DNA from: [Clostridium] clostridioforme AGR2157
Lineage (GTDB): Bacteria; Bacillota; Clostridia; Lachnospirales; Lachnospiraceae
Assembly: GCF_000424325.1 (NCBI RefSeq)
Contig: NZ_AUJR01000014.1
Coordinates: 1 to 64,000, forward strand
Reading direction: 5' to 3'
DNA length: 64,000 nucleotides
This document shows positions 36,062 to 45,242 of the stretch, piece by piece. The notes beneath the pieces were generated by a model, which had not been told where the DNA came from, did no database searches, and worked only from the letters and a program-made list of their open reading frames with translations. Each line of letters begins with the position of its first letter. Position 1 is the stretch's first letter. Both the position numbers and the translations under genes were made by a program.

Positions 36062-37264
36062 ATGAAAAAACGGATACTGGCACTTGCCCTGGCAGCGGTC
36101 ATGGCCGGTTCCCTGACAGCCTGCTCAGGGTCATCAGGAACAGACACCAAGGCCGCACCCGCAGAAACAGAGGCTCCGGTTTCAGACAGCAAATCAGAAG
36201 CAAAGGAAGAGTCCAAGGCAGAGGAAGGAGATGCCGCAAAGACAGCCTCGTCCAAGGGAGGCTCCGAAGGCTATGAGCTTGCCCTGGTCACCGACCTGGG
36301 GACCATAGACGATAAGTCCTTTAACCAGGGCGCATGGGAGGGCCTTAAGAAGTATGCGGATGAGAACAGCATCTCCTATAAATATTACCAGCCCCAGGAA
36401 GGCACTACGGATTCCTTTTTGGAAACCATCGGCCTGGCCATTGAGGGAGGTGCTAAGCTGGTAGTATGCCCCGGATACCTGTTTGAGGAACCCATCTACA
36501 TGGCTCAGGACAAGTACCCGGATGTGCACTTCATCCTGCTGGACGGGGAGCCCCATGATGCAGATTACAATTATAAGACAAATGATAATGTAATGCCCAT
36601 TCTGTTCCAGGAGGACCAGGCAGGTTTCCTGGCAGGCTATGCGGCTGTAAAGGACGGATACACGAAGCTTGGATTCATGGGGGGCATGGCAGTGCCGGCA
36701 GTTATTCGTTTCGGATATGGTTTTGTCCAGGGCGCAGCGTTTGCCGCTGAGGAGGACGCAGTTACGGACCTGGAAATCATGTATAATTACACAGGCGCAT
36801 TTTCAGCCACACCGGAGGCGCAGTCCATGGCTGCCTCCTGGTATCAGAACGGCACAGAGGTAATCTTCGGATGCGGCGGCGCGGTAGGCAATTCCGTGAT
36901 GGCGGCCGCGCAGGAAAAGGACGCAAAGGTAATTGGCGTGGATGTGGACCAGAGTGCTGAATCCGAGACAGTCATCACGTCTGCCATGAAGCTTCTTTCC
37001 AACTCCGTGTATGACGGGGTCAAGGATTTCTATGACGGCAGCTTCCCGGGAGGCAGGACATCCGTGTTCACCGTTGCCAACAACGGCGTGGGACTTCCCA
37101 TGGATACCTCCAAGTTTAGGAAGTTTTCTCAGGAGCAGTATGATGCCATTTACAAGAAACTGGCTGACGGAGAGATTACGCTGGTGCAGTTCTCGGCGGA
37201 CAATAATGACCCAACGAAGGATTTGACCGATTTGGCCAATACAAAGGTTGCCTTTGTGGAGTAG
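36062..37264 (+). CDS. BMP-family nucleoside-binding lipoprotein
   Basis: A 400-residue lipoprotein with a lipobox SLTAC (Cys21), a Ser/Glu/Lys-rich linker to about residue 65, and a BMP domain: ELALVTDLGTIDDKSFNQGAWEGL, then PGYLFEEP, EDQAGFLAGYAA, GFMGGMAVPAVIRFGYGF and GCGGAVGNSVM. BMP proteins such as BmpA and NupN bind purine nucleosides and feed ABC importers. The three genes after it encode such an importer. GAGGAGG lies upstream; ATG at 36056 is an alternative start only four bases from it. Confidence 0.93.
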   Translation: MKKRILALALAAVMAGSLTACSGSSGTDTKAAPAETEAPVSDSKSEAKEESKAEEGDAAKTASSKGGSEGYELALVTDLGTIDDKSFNQGAWEGLKKYADENSISYKYYQPQEGTTDSFLETIGLAIEGGAKLVVCPGYLFEEPIYMAQDKYPDVHFILLDGEPHDADYNYKTNDNVMPILFQEDQAGFLAGYAAVKDGYTKLGFMGGMAVPAVIRFGYGFVQGAAFAAEEDAVTDLEIMYNYTGAFSATPEAQSMAASWYQNGTEVIFGCGGAVGNSVMAAAQEKDAKVIGVDVDQSAESETVITSAMKLLSNSVYDGVKDFYDGSFPGGRTSVFTVANNGVGLPMDTSKFRKFSQEQYDAIYKKLADGEITLVQFSADNNDPTKDLTDLANTKVAFVE

Positions 37265-37330
37265 GGACTGGCAGAAATACGGGCTGTACAAGGGCCTGAA
37301 ATGACCTGCGGCAGATAGTCATGACACAGA

Positions 37331-37353
37331 GGGTGCCGGCATGTCCGGCACCC
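37331..37353 (+). other. Strong intergenic hairpin without T-run
   Basis: GGGTGCCGG and CCGGCACCC form a perfect nine-pair GC-rich stem with a five-base loop in the gap between the binding-protein gene and the ATPase gene. With no T-run it is more likely an mRNA-stabilising or processing structure that lets the binding protein be made in excess than a full terminator. Confidence 0.6.
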
Positions 37354-37441
37354 TGCCGTTATACCGGTACGCCTCATCCCGCCGGGCGGCGGGGGCTGCC
37401 GGAGTATGCTGCCGGGACGGTTTTATATGAGGGGGAACCGT

Positions 37442-38998
37442 ATGGATGATTACATTATTGAGATGTTAGGCATTACAAAAGAATTTCCCGGTATCATTGC
37501 CAACGACAACATCACCCTTCAGCTGAAAAAGGGGGAAATCCATGCACTGTTAGGTGAGAACGGTGCCGGGAAATCCACGCTGATGAGCGTTCTGTTCGGC
37601 CTTTATCAGCCGGAGAAGGGAATCATAAAGGTCAGGGGCCGGGAAGTGAAGATTAAGGGGCCACTGGATGCCAATGCCCTTGGAATCGGTATGGTGCACC
37701 AGCATTTCAAGCTGGTACATAATTTTACTGTGCTCCAGAACATAGTACTGGGCATGGAGACGGTCAGTCATGGCTTCCTGAAGATGGACAATGCCAGGAA
37801 GAAGGTGGTGGAGCTCAGCGAGCGCTACGGCCTGTACATTGACCCGGACGCGCTGATTCAGGATATCACGGTGGGGATGCAGCAGCGGGTGGAGATACTT
37901 AAGATGCTCTACCGGGACAATGAAATCATGATATTTGACGAGCCCACAGCGGTGCTGACGCCCCAGGAAATCGACGAGCTCATGGAAATCATGAGAAGTC
38001 TGGTGGCAGAGGGCAAGTCCATTCTTTTCATCACCCACAAGCTGGATGAAATCAAGGCAGTGTCAGACCGGTGTTCTGTTCTGCGGCGGGGAAAATACAT
38101 AGGCACCGTGGATGTGGCTTCCATCACCAAGGAGGAAATGTCGGAGATGATGGTGGGCCGCAAGGTGAGCCTGTCTGTTGAAAAGACTCCGGCAGCGCCG
38201 GGCAGGACTGTGCTGGAGGCAGAGCATGTTTCTGTAAAATCCCATATGGAAGGACATTCCAAGCTGGTGGTAAATGACGTGAGCTTTCAGGTAAGGAGCG
38301 GTGAGATTGTCTGCATTGCCGGAATTGACGGCAACGGACAGACGGAGCTGGTGAACGCCGTTACCGGCCTGGGGGAAACCGCCGGGGGAAGAATCCTGAT
38401 AAACGGCCGGGATGTGACAAAAAAGAGCATACGCACCCGCAATACCCATGGGCTCAGCCATATACCGGAGGACCGGCACAAGCATGGCCTGGTGCTGGAT
38501 TATAACCTGGCCTATAACCTGGTGCTGCAGCAGTATTTTGAGCCTGGGTTCCAGCACTGGGGTTTCCTTAAGAATGAGGAGATTTATAAGTATGCCAACA
38601 GGCTGATTGAGGACTTTGATATACGAAGCGGCGAGGGAGCGGATACAATCACGCGCAGCATGTCCGGAGGCAACCAGCAGAAGGCAATCGTGGCAAGGGA
38701 GATATCCAGGGACCATGACATCCTGCTGGCGGTCCAGCCCACCAGAGGGCTGGATGTGGGCGCCATCGAGTACATCCACAGGGAACTGGTGAAGCAGAGG
38801 GACGCGGGCACGGCCATTCTGCTCATATCCCTGGAATTGGACGAGGTGATGAATCTCAGCGACAGAATCCTGGTCATGTTTGAGGGAACCATTGTGGCTG
38901 ACTTGAATCCGCGGGAAGTGACGGTAAAGGAGCTGGGTCTATACATGGCTGGCTCCAAACGCCAGGAGCCAAAAGGAAAGGCAGGTGAGACGTCGTGA
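37442..38998 (+). CDS. Nucleoside ABC importer, ATPase with two nucleotide domains
   Basis: A 518-residue protein with tandem ATPase domains as in RbsA/NupO. Domain 1 has GENGAGKSTL, DITVGMQQRVEIL in place of a canonical signature, and IMIFDEPTAVL. Domain 2 has GIDGNGQTELV instead of a Walker A with GKS/T, SMSGGNQQK and VQPTRGLDVGAIEY, where the usual Glu after Walker B is missing. This asymmetry is usual in the family. Start at 37442 follows GAGGGGG. It overlaps the permease by four bases (GTGA). Confidence 0.94.
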   Translation: MDDYIIEMLGITKEFPGIIANDNITLQLKKGEIHALLGENGAGKSTLMSVLFGLYQPEKGIIKVRGREVKIKGPLDANALGIGMVHQHFKLVHNFTVLQNIVLGMETVSHGFLKMDNARKKVVELSERYGLYIDPDALIQDITVGMQQRVEILKMLYRDNEIMIFDEPTAVLTPQEIDELMEIMRSLVAEGKSILFITHKLDEIKAVSDRCSVLRRGKYIGTVDVASITKEEMSEMMVGRKVSLSVEKTPAAPGRTVLEAEHVSVKSHMEGHSKLVVNDVSFQVRSGEIVCIAGIDGNGQTELVNAVTGLGETAGGRILINGRDVTKKSIRTRNTHGLSHIPEDRHKHGLVLDYNLAYNLVLQQYFEPGFQHWGFLKNEEIYKYANRLIEDFDIRSGEGADTITRSMSGGNQQKAIVAREISRDHDILLAVQPTRGLDVGAIEYIHRELVKQRDAGTAILLISLELDEVMNLSDRILVMFEGTIVADLNPREVTVKELGLYMAGSKRQEPKGKAGETS

Positions 38999-40095
38999 GC
39001 CTAAACAACAGGACAGGGAGAAAAAGGGATTATGTAGGTGTGCTGTCATCGGTGTTTGCCATTGTCATCGGACTGCTGGTAGGATTCGTCATACTCCTGA
39101 TATGCAATCCGTCCCAGGCACTGCCGGGATTTGTAACTATCCTGACAGGAGCCTTTACCCACGGTCTGAAGGGCGTGGGACAGGTGTTTTACTATGCAAC
39201 CCCCATCATACTGACCGGCCTTTCCGTTGGCTTTGCCTTTAAGACGGGCCTGTTCAATATCGGTACGCCGGGGCAGTTCATCGTGGGTGCCTTTGCGGCT
39301 GTCTATGTGGGAATTATGTGGACCGGGCTTGGGAGGATTCAGTGGGCCGTGGCCCTGCTGGCAGCTATTCTGGGCGGGGCTCTGTGGGGAATTGTCCCAG
39401 GGTTTCTGAAAGCCTGCTTTAATGTGAATGAGGTCATTGCCTCCATCATGATGAACTATATCGGCATGTATATGGTGAACTGGATTGTAAAGAGCTACAA
39501 GCCTCTCTTTAACAACCTGCGCAATGAATCCAGGAATGTGGCTGCCACTGCGCAGATCCCCAAGATGGGAATGGATAAGCTGTTTCCGGAGTCCAGCGTG
39601 GGCGGCGGAATCCTTCTGGCCATTGCTGCCGTGCTGCTCATATGGGTTATCCTCAATAAGACCACCTTTGGCTATGAGCTTAAGGCGGTGGGCTTTAACA
39701 GGGACGCCAGCAGGTACGCGGGCATCAATGAGAAAAGGAACATTATCATGAGCATGGTTATAGCAGGAGCCATAGCAGGCATGGCAGGGGGGCTTCTCTA
39801 CCTGGCAGGTACCGGCAAGCACATTGAGATAAAGGATGTGCTTGCGCCGGAAGGCTTTACCGGTATCTCCGTGGCGCTGCTGGGACTGAGCCATCCTATC
39901 GGGGTTCTGTTTTCCGGGCTGTTCATCGCTTATCTGACAGCCGGGGGATTTTACCTGCAGCTCTTTGAATTCTCCACGGAAATCATTGACATCATTGTGG
40001 CGGTAATCATTTATTTCAGCGCCTTTGCCCTGATAGTGAAGACCATCCTGACCCGGATGAACCGAAAACGGGAGAAAGGAGGCGGCCAGACATGA
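38995..40095 (+). CDS. Nucleoside ABC importer permease 1
   Basis: A 366-residue membrane protein starting with GTG in a GTGA overlap with the ATPase gene. About nine hydrophobic helices and the family block GLFNIGTPGQFIVGAF are seen, followed by CFNVNEVIASIMMNYIG and AGINEKRNI, matching NupP/YufP-type permeases that pair with BMP proteins. Confidence 0.93.
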   Translation: MSLNNRTGRKRDYVGVLSSVFAIVIGLLVGFVILLICNPSQALPGFVTILTGAFTHGLKGVGQVFYYATPIILTGLSVGFAFKTGLFNIGTPGQFIVGAFAAVYVGIMWTGLGRIQWAVALLAAILGGALWGIVPGFLKACFNVNEVIASIMMNYIGMYMVNWIVKSYKPLFNNLRNESRNVAATAQIPKMGMDKLFPESSVGGGILLAIAAVLLIWVILNKTTFGYELKAVGFNRDASRYAGINEKRNIIMSMVIAGAIAGMAGGLLYLAGTGKHIEIKDVLAPEGFTGISVALLGLSHPIGVLFSGLFIAYLTAGGFYLQLFEFSTEIIDIIVAVIIYFSAFALIVKTILTRMNRKREKGGGQT

Positions 40096-41045
40096 GTGTG
40101 ATTTATTTTATATTCCAGCAGACCATGCTTTTTACCATTCCCCTGATGATTGTGGCCCTGGGAGGCATGTTTTCCGAGCGGAGCGGCGTAGTCAACATTG
40201 CTCTGGAGGGAATCATGACCATGGGAGCCTTTACGGGCATCCTGTTCCTGAACATGACTGGAGGCAGGATGAGCGGACAGATGCAGCTGATTCTGGCCAT
40301 CCTTATATCCACGGCCACAGGAGCTGTCTTTGCCTTTTTCCATGCCTACGCATCCATCAACATGAAGGCAAACCAGACCATCAGCGGAACCGCCCTCAAC
40401 ATGTTTGCCCCGGCCTTTGCCATATTTGTGGCCAGGGTCATCCAGGGAGTGCAGCAGATTCAGTTCAGCAATACCTTCCGGATTGAATCCGTTCCCCTGC
40501 TGGGAAATATCCCGTTTTTCGGCCCCTTGTTATTCCAGAACACATACATAACCACGTATCTGGGCGTCGTCATTTTGATTCTGTCCACCGTGGTGCTTTA
40601 CCGGACCAGGTTCGGCCTGAGGCTGCGCTCCTGCGGCGAGCATCCCCAGGCAGCAGACGCAGCGGGAATCAATGTCAGCCGCATGCAGTATGCAGGCGTC
40701 CTGATATCCGGGGTCCTGGGCGGTTTAGGGGGGCTGGTGTTCGTGGTGCCCACATCCACTAACTTTAACGCGGATGTGGCCGGATATGGATTCCTGGCCC
40801 TGGCGGTCCTTATCTTCGGACAGTGGAAGCCGGTGAAAATCATGTGGGCCTCCCTGTTCTTCGGTCTCATGAAGGCGGTGGCGGCAGCCTATTCCGGCAT
40901 ACCGTTCCTGGCGGCAACAGGGATTCCAAGCTATGTGTACAAGATGATACCCTATCTGGCCACCCTGATTGTCCTTGTGTTTACATCCAGGAACTCCCAG
41001 GCTCCCAGGGCCTCCGGCGTTCCCTATGACAAAGGACAGAGATAG
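40092..41045 (+). CDS. Nucleoside ABC importer permease 2
   Basis: A 317-residue membrane protein joined to the previous gene by an ATGA overlap. GGMFSERSGVVNIALEGIM is the signature of NupQ/YufQ-type permeases; NQTISGTALNMFAPAFAIF and GEHPQAADAAGINV follow. With the BMP lipoprotein, the ATPase and the other permease it makes a complete importer. A terminator follows. Confidence 0.93.
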   Translation: MSVIYFIFQQTMLFTIPLMIVALGGMFSERSGVVNIALEGIMTMGAFTGILFLNMTGGRMSGQMQLILAILISTATGAVFAFFHAYASINMKANQTISGTALNMFAPAFAIFVARVIQGVQQIQFSNTFRIESVPLLGNIPFFGPLLFQNTYITTYLGVVILILSTVVLYRTRFGLRLRSCGEHPQAADAAGINVSRMQYAGVLISGVLGGLGGLVFVVPTSTNFNADVAGYGFLALAVLIFGQWKPVKIMWASLFFGLMKAVAAAYSGIPFLAATGIPSYVYKMIPYLATLIVLVFTSRNSQAPRASGVPYDKGQR

Positions 41046-41078
41046 GTTGATATTTATTCAATAATATGGTAGTATATG

Positions 41079-41110
41079 AAAGAGTCCTTAGGATTAAGGG
41101 CTCTTTTATT
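41079..41110 (+). terminator. Terminator of the nucleoside importer operon
   Basis: AAAGAGTCCTTA pairs with TAAGGGCTCTTT with one mismatch, followed by TATT. A promoter-like TTGATA-17-TAGTAT sits at 41047-41075 just before it, so a transcript for the next gene could also meet this hairpin. Confidence 0.75.
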
Positions 41111-41172
41111 GAGTCCGGCTGTCTGAAAAGGCCGGTAACTCATGATATATTTACGAATCGGGGGATATATAG

Positions 41173-42546
41173 ATGGAACGCGAAAAATTCTCGTCAAGGC
41201 TGGGCTTCATCCTTATAAGCGCAGGATGCGCCATTGGTCTGGGCAATGTGTGGCGGTTCCCTTATATAGTAGGCGAATACGGAGGGGCCGCTTTTGTGCT
41301 GGTATACCTGGTGTTCCTGCTGATACTGGGACTTCCCATCGTAGTTATGGAATTTGCAGTGGGAAGGGCCAGCCGGAAAAGCGCTGCCTTGTCCTTTGAC
41401 CTGCTGGAGCCAAAGGGAAGCAAATGGCATCTGACCAAGTACATTGCCATGGCAGGCAACTATATTCTGATGATGTTCTACACAACAGTGGGCGGATGGA
41501 TGATGCTTTATTTCTTCAAGACCCTTAAGGGGGATTTTGGCGGCATGGATTCAGAGGCAGTGGCCGGTGAATTCGGCAGTATGCTGGCTAATCCCGCACT
41601 GATGGGAGGGTTCATGGTCATCGTGGTCCTCCTGTGCTTTGGGGTCTGCGCCATGGGTCTTCAGAAGGGCGTGGAGCGTATTACAAAGGTTATGATGGTG
41701 TGTCTGCTGGTGCTGATGGTAGTGCTGGCCGTACATTCCATGGTTTTGCCGGGAGGCGGTCCCGGGCTGGAGTTTTATCTGAAGCCTGACTTTGAGAAAA
41801 TGGCGGAGGCGGGTATCGGCGAAGCCGTGTTCGCTGCCCTGGGACAATCCTTTTTCACCCTGAGCATCGGTATCGGGGCCCTGGCAATCTTCGGAAGCTA
41901 TATCGGCAAGGAGAGAACGCTGACAGGGGAAGCGGTCAGCGTCACCCTGCTGGACACCCTGGTGGCTTTCATGGCCGGACTCATCATATTCCCGGCCTGC
42001 TTTGCCTACAACATTGAGTCCACAGCAGGGCCGTCCCTGATTTTCATTACCTTGCCCAATGTATTTAACCATATGGCAGGCGGCAGAATCTGGGGGACAC
42101 TGTTTTTCCTGTTCATGTCCTTTGCGGCTTTTTCCACCATCATTGCGGTGTTCCAGAACATCATTTCCTTTGCAACGGATTTGACGGGTTGCACCCTTAA
42201 GAAGGCGGTCCTCTGCAACATAGCCGCCATCATCATTCTGTCTGTTCCATGCGTGCTGGGCTTTAATCTCTGGAGCGGCTTTGCTCCACTGGGAGAGGGA
42301 AGTACGGTTCTGGATCTGGAGGATTTCATCCTCAGCAACAACCTTCTGCCTATCGGCAGCATGCTTTATCTGCTGTTTTGCACCAGCCGTTATGGATGGG
42401 GCTTTAAGAAATTTATGGCAGAGGCCAATGAAGGCGAGGGAATTCATTTTCCTGCATGGGCCAGGATTTATGTGAGCTATATCCTGCCTTTGATTGTACT
42501 TATCATATTCATTCAGGGATATGCCTCCAAGTTCATGGGTAATTAA
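41173..42546 (+). CDS. NSS-family sodium-dependent transporter
   Basis: A 457-residue membrane protein with about eleven hydrophobic helices. The first helix reads RLGFILISAGCAIGLGNVWRFPYIVGEYGGAAF (in parts: SAGCAIGLGNVWRFPY, GEYGGAAFVLVYL), the sodium and substrate site of the neurotransmitter:sodium symporter family. Helix 6 equivalent FFTLSIGIGALAIFGSY also fits. Substrates are usually amino acids such as tryptophan, tyrosine or leucine; the one here is unknown. No clear RBS is seen close to the ATG. A strong terminator follows. Confidence 0.93.
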   Translation: MEREKFSSRLGFILISAGCAIGLGNVWRFPYIVGEYGGAAFVLVYLVFLLILGLPIVVMEFAVGRASRKSAALSFDLLEPKGSKWHLTKYIAMAGNYILMMFYTTVGGWMMLYFFKTLKGDFGGMDSEAVAGEFGSMLANPALMGGFMVIVVLLCFGVCAMGLQKGVERITKVMMVCLLVLMVVLAVHSMVLPGGGPGLEFYLKPDFEKMAEAGIGEAVFAALGQSFFTLSIGIGALAIFGSYIGKERTLTGEAVSVTLLDTLVAFMAGLIIFPACFAYNIESTAGPSLIFITLPNVFNHMAGGRIWGTLFFLFMSFAAFSTIIAVFQNIISFATDLTGCTLKKAVLCNIAAIIILSVPCVLGFNLWSGFAPLGEGSTVLDLEDFILSNNLLPIGSMLYLLFCTSRYGWGFKKFMAEANEGEGIHFPAWARIYVSYILPLIVLIIFIQGYASKFMGN

Positions 42547-42582
42547 GAGTTTTTTGATAAATCATAATGAATGCAAAGATCT

Positions 42583-42628
42583 GCCCCTGGGGATTCCCTG
42601 TAACCGGAATCCCCGGGGGCGGCTTTTT
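42583..42628 (+). terminator. Rho-independent terminator
   Basis: GCCCCTGGGGATTCC and GGAATCCCCGGGGGC form a 15-position stem with one mismatch, an eight-base loop and a following TTTTT. Confidence 0.92.
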
Positions 42629-42800
42629 GCCTGCAGGCTTTTGCAATGGATTAAAAAAAATGTAAAATAACCTTGACATTTTGTGTAAAGCGGACTATAC
42701 TAAAAATGTAAAGCAAACTGTACTAAAAAAGGCGGAGCAGGCGATGACAAAAAGCAGAGAAGATTTAAGGTCAATACGAAAAGAGGAAAGGGTGGTGTGA

Positions 42801-43001
42801 TTGAAGACCAGGATACAGGAACTAAGGAAACAGAACAAGGTCACCCAGGAGGAGCTGGCTTTAGCTCTGGGCGTGACCAGGCAGACCATAATATCCCTTG
42901 AAAACGGGAAGTACAATGCTTCCCTGCAGCTGGCTTTTAGGATTTCAAGATTTTTCGGAAAGAGCATAGAGGATATATTTTTATTTGAAGAGGAGGAGTG
43001 A
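42801..43001 (+). CDS. Small XRE-family regulator
   Basis: A 66-residue DNA-binding protein made only of the helix-turn-helix: [45 protein letters not shown] (in parts: [35 protein letters not shown]). It starts at a TTG after AAGGGTGGTG. The family often represses its own operon and the membrane protein gene it is paired with. Its end nearly touches the next gene and carries its RBS. Confidence 0.9.
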   Translation: MKTRIQELRKQNKVTQEELALALGVTRQTIISLENGKYNASLQLAFRISRFFGKSIEDIFLFEEEE

Positions 43002-43003
43002 AT

Positions 43004-43492
43004 ATGTGGCTGAATCAGTTATTTATTGAAAACCCCATTGATTTTGAGAAGAGGTGCAGGAACAGGATTGTGTTTGGGATATGTTTTATCCTGTTGGGCG
43101 CAGCGGCCATAGGGCTGTCCTTTGCAGTCAGGAACCGTGCCATGGCGATGTATCTGGAGCAGGGATACCGGGAATTCATGCCGGAATTTTACGTCGGGAC
43201 CGGCTTTGGCCTGGCTGCAGCAGGTATCATATCCATTATCCGCAACCTGCAGTATCTGAGGAATCCGGAGCTTAAAGAGAAACGCAGAATATATGAGACC
43301 GATGAGAGAAACCGTATGCTGGGTCTGCGGTGCTGGGCCTATACAGGATATACCATGATGTTCATGCTCTATATAGGCGTCCTGGTAAGCGGGTTCATCA
43401 GCATGACAGTGGCAAAGACACTGATATTCGTGGCGGCACTTTTTGCAGTACTTTTATTGGTGTTCAAACGGCTTTTGGAGAAGGCCATGTAA
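43004..43492 (+). CDS. Membrane protein paired with the XRE regulator
   Basis: A 162-residue protein with four hydrophobic helices arranged as two pairs around a charged loop (PELKEKRRIYETDERNRML). Small membrane proteins of this layout are often encoded directly after short XRE regulators in Firmicutes; their role is not known to me. GAGGAGGAG, inside the regulator end, precedes the ATG at 43004; a GTG at 42998 is less likely. Confidence 0.75.
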   Translation: MWLNQLFIENPIDFEKRCRNRIVFGICFILLGAAAIGLSFAVRNRAMAMYLEQGYREFMPEFYVGTGFGLAAAGIISIIRNLQYLRNPELKEKRRIYETDERNRMLGLRCWAYTGYTMMFMLYIGVLVSGFISMTVAKTLIFVAALFAVLLLVFKRLLEKAM

Positions 43493-43607
43493 GGACATTG
43501 CATTTCTCTATTGCATATGGTTTTGTATCATTAAAAACAATGGGACACACCACGTCGATTCATGTAAAATGAAGGAACAAAAGAGAAAATCTTAAAGGAG
43601 GGTAAAC

Positions 43608-44081
43608 ATGAATTTAAAGAAAGAAGTGAGTGTGGCCAAAATAGCAAAGGATGTAGAAGATTTATTCCGCGGAGGTTTCTTCTGTTCAGAGGCAGTTGTC
43701 TGTTCCATCCGCAGCAATTTTGAGATGGATGTACCGGAGGAGGTCATTGCCATGGCATCCGGATTCCCCATTGGAATCGGGCGCTCCAAGTGCCTGTGCG
43801 GAGCCGTGTCTGGCGGCGTCATGGCCATTGGTCTTGTATTCGGCCGCACGGTCCAGAAGGATCCCCAGGTGGAACAGACTTTGGCCCTGTCCAAGGAGCT
43901 TCACGACTGGTTCAAGGAGGCCAACGGTAAGAATGCGCTGTGCTGCCGGATTCTCACAAAGGAATTTGACATGGGAGCTGGGGAGCATAAGGAACAGTGT
44001 ATCCATTTTACGGGTCTGGTGGCAGGCAAGGTAGCCGAGATGATTATAAGGGAAAAGGGACTTACGAATATTGACGAATAG
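43608..44081 (+). CDS. C_GCAxxG_C_C family protein, probable redox
   Basis: A 157-residue protein with the family's spaced cysteines: FFCSEAVVCSI, then GRSKCLCGAVSGGVMAIG (the CGAxxGG core), then CCRIL and EQCIHFTG. Members are thought to bind metal or act in redox chemistry; no reaction is proven. AAAGGAGGG precedes the ATG. The next gene, a TDT-type transporter, starts 12 bases later. Confidence 0.88.
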   Translation: MNLKKEVSVAKIAKDVEDLFRGGFFCSEAVVCSIRSNFEMDVPEEVIAMASGFPIGIGRSKCLCGAVSGGVMAIGLVFGRTVQKDPQVEQTLALSKELHDWFKEANGKNALCCRILTKEFDMGAGEHKEQCIHFTGLVAGKVAEMIIREKGLTNIDE

Positions 44082-44093
44082 GAGCGTACGCTG

Positions 44094-45005
44094 ATGATAA
44101 AGAAAATACCTCTTCCGGCCACAGGCGTCATGCTGGGCATGGCTGCCCTGGGAAATCTGCTCCAGCCTTATTCTGAAGGAGTTCGCCTTCTGTGCGGGGC
44201 TGTATCCCTGATTCTGGGGATTCTGATTGTGGTCAAAATCTTATTATACCCCGGGCAGTTTGCTGAGGACATGAAGAATCCCATCATGGCCAGTGTTTCA
44301 GGAACCTTTTCCATGGCAGTCATGCTTCTGGCAGGATATGCCAAGCCCTTCATGGGAAGCAGCGCCGTGATAATCTGGTATGCCGGCATTGGGCTGCACA
44401 TTGCCCTCATAGTGTATTTTACAGCCAGATTCTTGATTCACCTTAAAATGCAGCAGGTATTTGCCAGCTATTATATTGTTTATGTGGGAATCGCAGTGGC
44501 CGGCGTCACGGCTCCGGCCTTTGATAAACTGGCAGTGGGAACAGCAGCCTTCTGGTTCGGCTTTGCGGCAGCCCTTATACTGTTGGCATTGGTTACATAC
44601 CGCTATGTGAACTTTAAGCAGGTTCCGGAACCGGCACAGCCGCTGTTTTGCATCTATACGGCGCCTGTCAGCCTTTGTCTGGCCGGATATATCCAGTCCG
44701 TGCAGCCAAAGTCACTGGGGCTGGTCCTGTTTATGCTGATTCTCAGCTCAGTCATTTACATTGCAGTGCTTATAAAGACGCCGGCATACCTGAAGATGAA
44801 GTTTTATCCCAGTTATGCAGCATTCACTTTCCCATTTGTCATCACAGCCATTGGGCTTAAGATGGCCATGGCCTGTCTTGGCAATATGGGGCATCCAGTG
44901 CCTGCCCTGTCATACGCTGTGGACGGGGAAACCATCATAGCAGCCGTCCTTACCATCTATGCGCTGGTGAGGTATGGTATGGCTGTGCTGGGCCGGGGGC
45001 ATTGA
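44094..45005 (+). CDS. TDT-family transporter (TehA/SLAC1-like)
   Basis: A 303-residue protein with about ten hydrophobic helices. It begins IPLPATGVMLGMAALGNLLQP and contains NPIMASVSGTFSMAVMLLAGY, the pattern of the tellurite-resistance/dicarboxylate transporter family, whose members are anion channels or exporters. The substrate is unknown. Coupled to the cysteine-rich protein before it. Confidence 0.88.
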   Translation: MIKKIPLPATGVMLGMAALGNLLQPYSEGVRLLCGAVSLILGILIVVKILLYPGQFAEDMKNPIMASVSGTFSMAVMLLAGYAKPFMGSSAVIIWYAGIGLHIALIVYFTARFLIHLKMQQVFASYYIVYVGIAVAGVTAPAFDKLAVGTAAFWFGFAAALILLALVTYRYVNFKQVPEPAQPLFCIYTAPVSLCLAGYIQSVQPKSLGLVLFMLILSSVIYIAVLIKTPAYLKMKFYPSYAAFTFPFVITAIGLKMAMACLGNMGHPVPALSYAVDGETIIAAVLTIYALVRYGMAVLGRGH

Positions 45006-45104
45006 CAGCCGGGGCTGGATTTGAAATACGGATTGGGCAGAAAGGAACCCACAGGCCAGAGCTTTCCTGATATAAATGGAAACAGATAGATAAACAGATA
45101 GGTA

Positions 45105-45166
45105 AACAGGCAGATGCACTGAAGGATACAAGATTATCCTCATCGTGCATATGTCTGTTTTTTATT
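45105..45166 (+). terminator. Long imperfect terminator before copA
   Basis: AACAGGCAGATGCACTGAAGGATA pairs over most of its length (quoted by ends: AACAGGCAGATGCAC and AAGGATA) with TATCCTCATCGTGCATATGTCTG, and TTTTTT follows. It is preceded by a short A/G-rich stretch with repeated ACAGATAG-like units at 45079-45110. Confidence 0.85.
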
Positions 45167-45208
45167 AGTAAAAATAGTAAAGATTTTCATTCCGGGGTAT
45201 ACTGCCTA

Positions 45209-45237
45209 TTGACAATATGCAGTTAGTGGTCTATAAT
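45209..45237 (+). promoter_or_regulatory. Consensus sigma-A promoter of copA
   Basis: TTGACA (45209-45214), 17 bases, TATAAT (45232-45237): a perfect match in both hexamers and spacing. It would be very active unless repressed. Confidence 0.92.
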
Positions 45238-45242
45238 TGCAA

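Noticed and set aside
41551-42447. A 298-codon open frame antisense to the NSS transporter
   Set aside because: Composition is that of a reversed membrane protein gene and no motif is seen.
45079-45110. A tandem repeat of ACAGATAG-like units
   Set aside because: Only two or three imperfect units that merge into the terminator stem; simple low complexity explains it.
45194-45200. A second full CsoR operator upstream of the copA -35
   Set aside because: Only one GGGGTAT half is present with no matching left half at the right distance.
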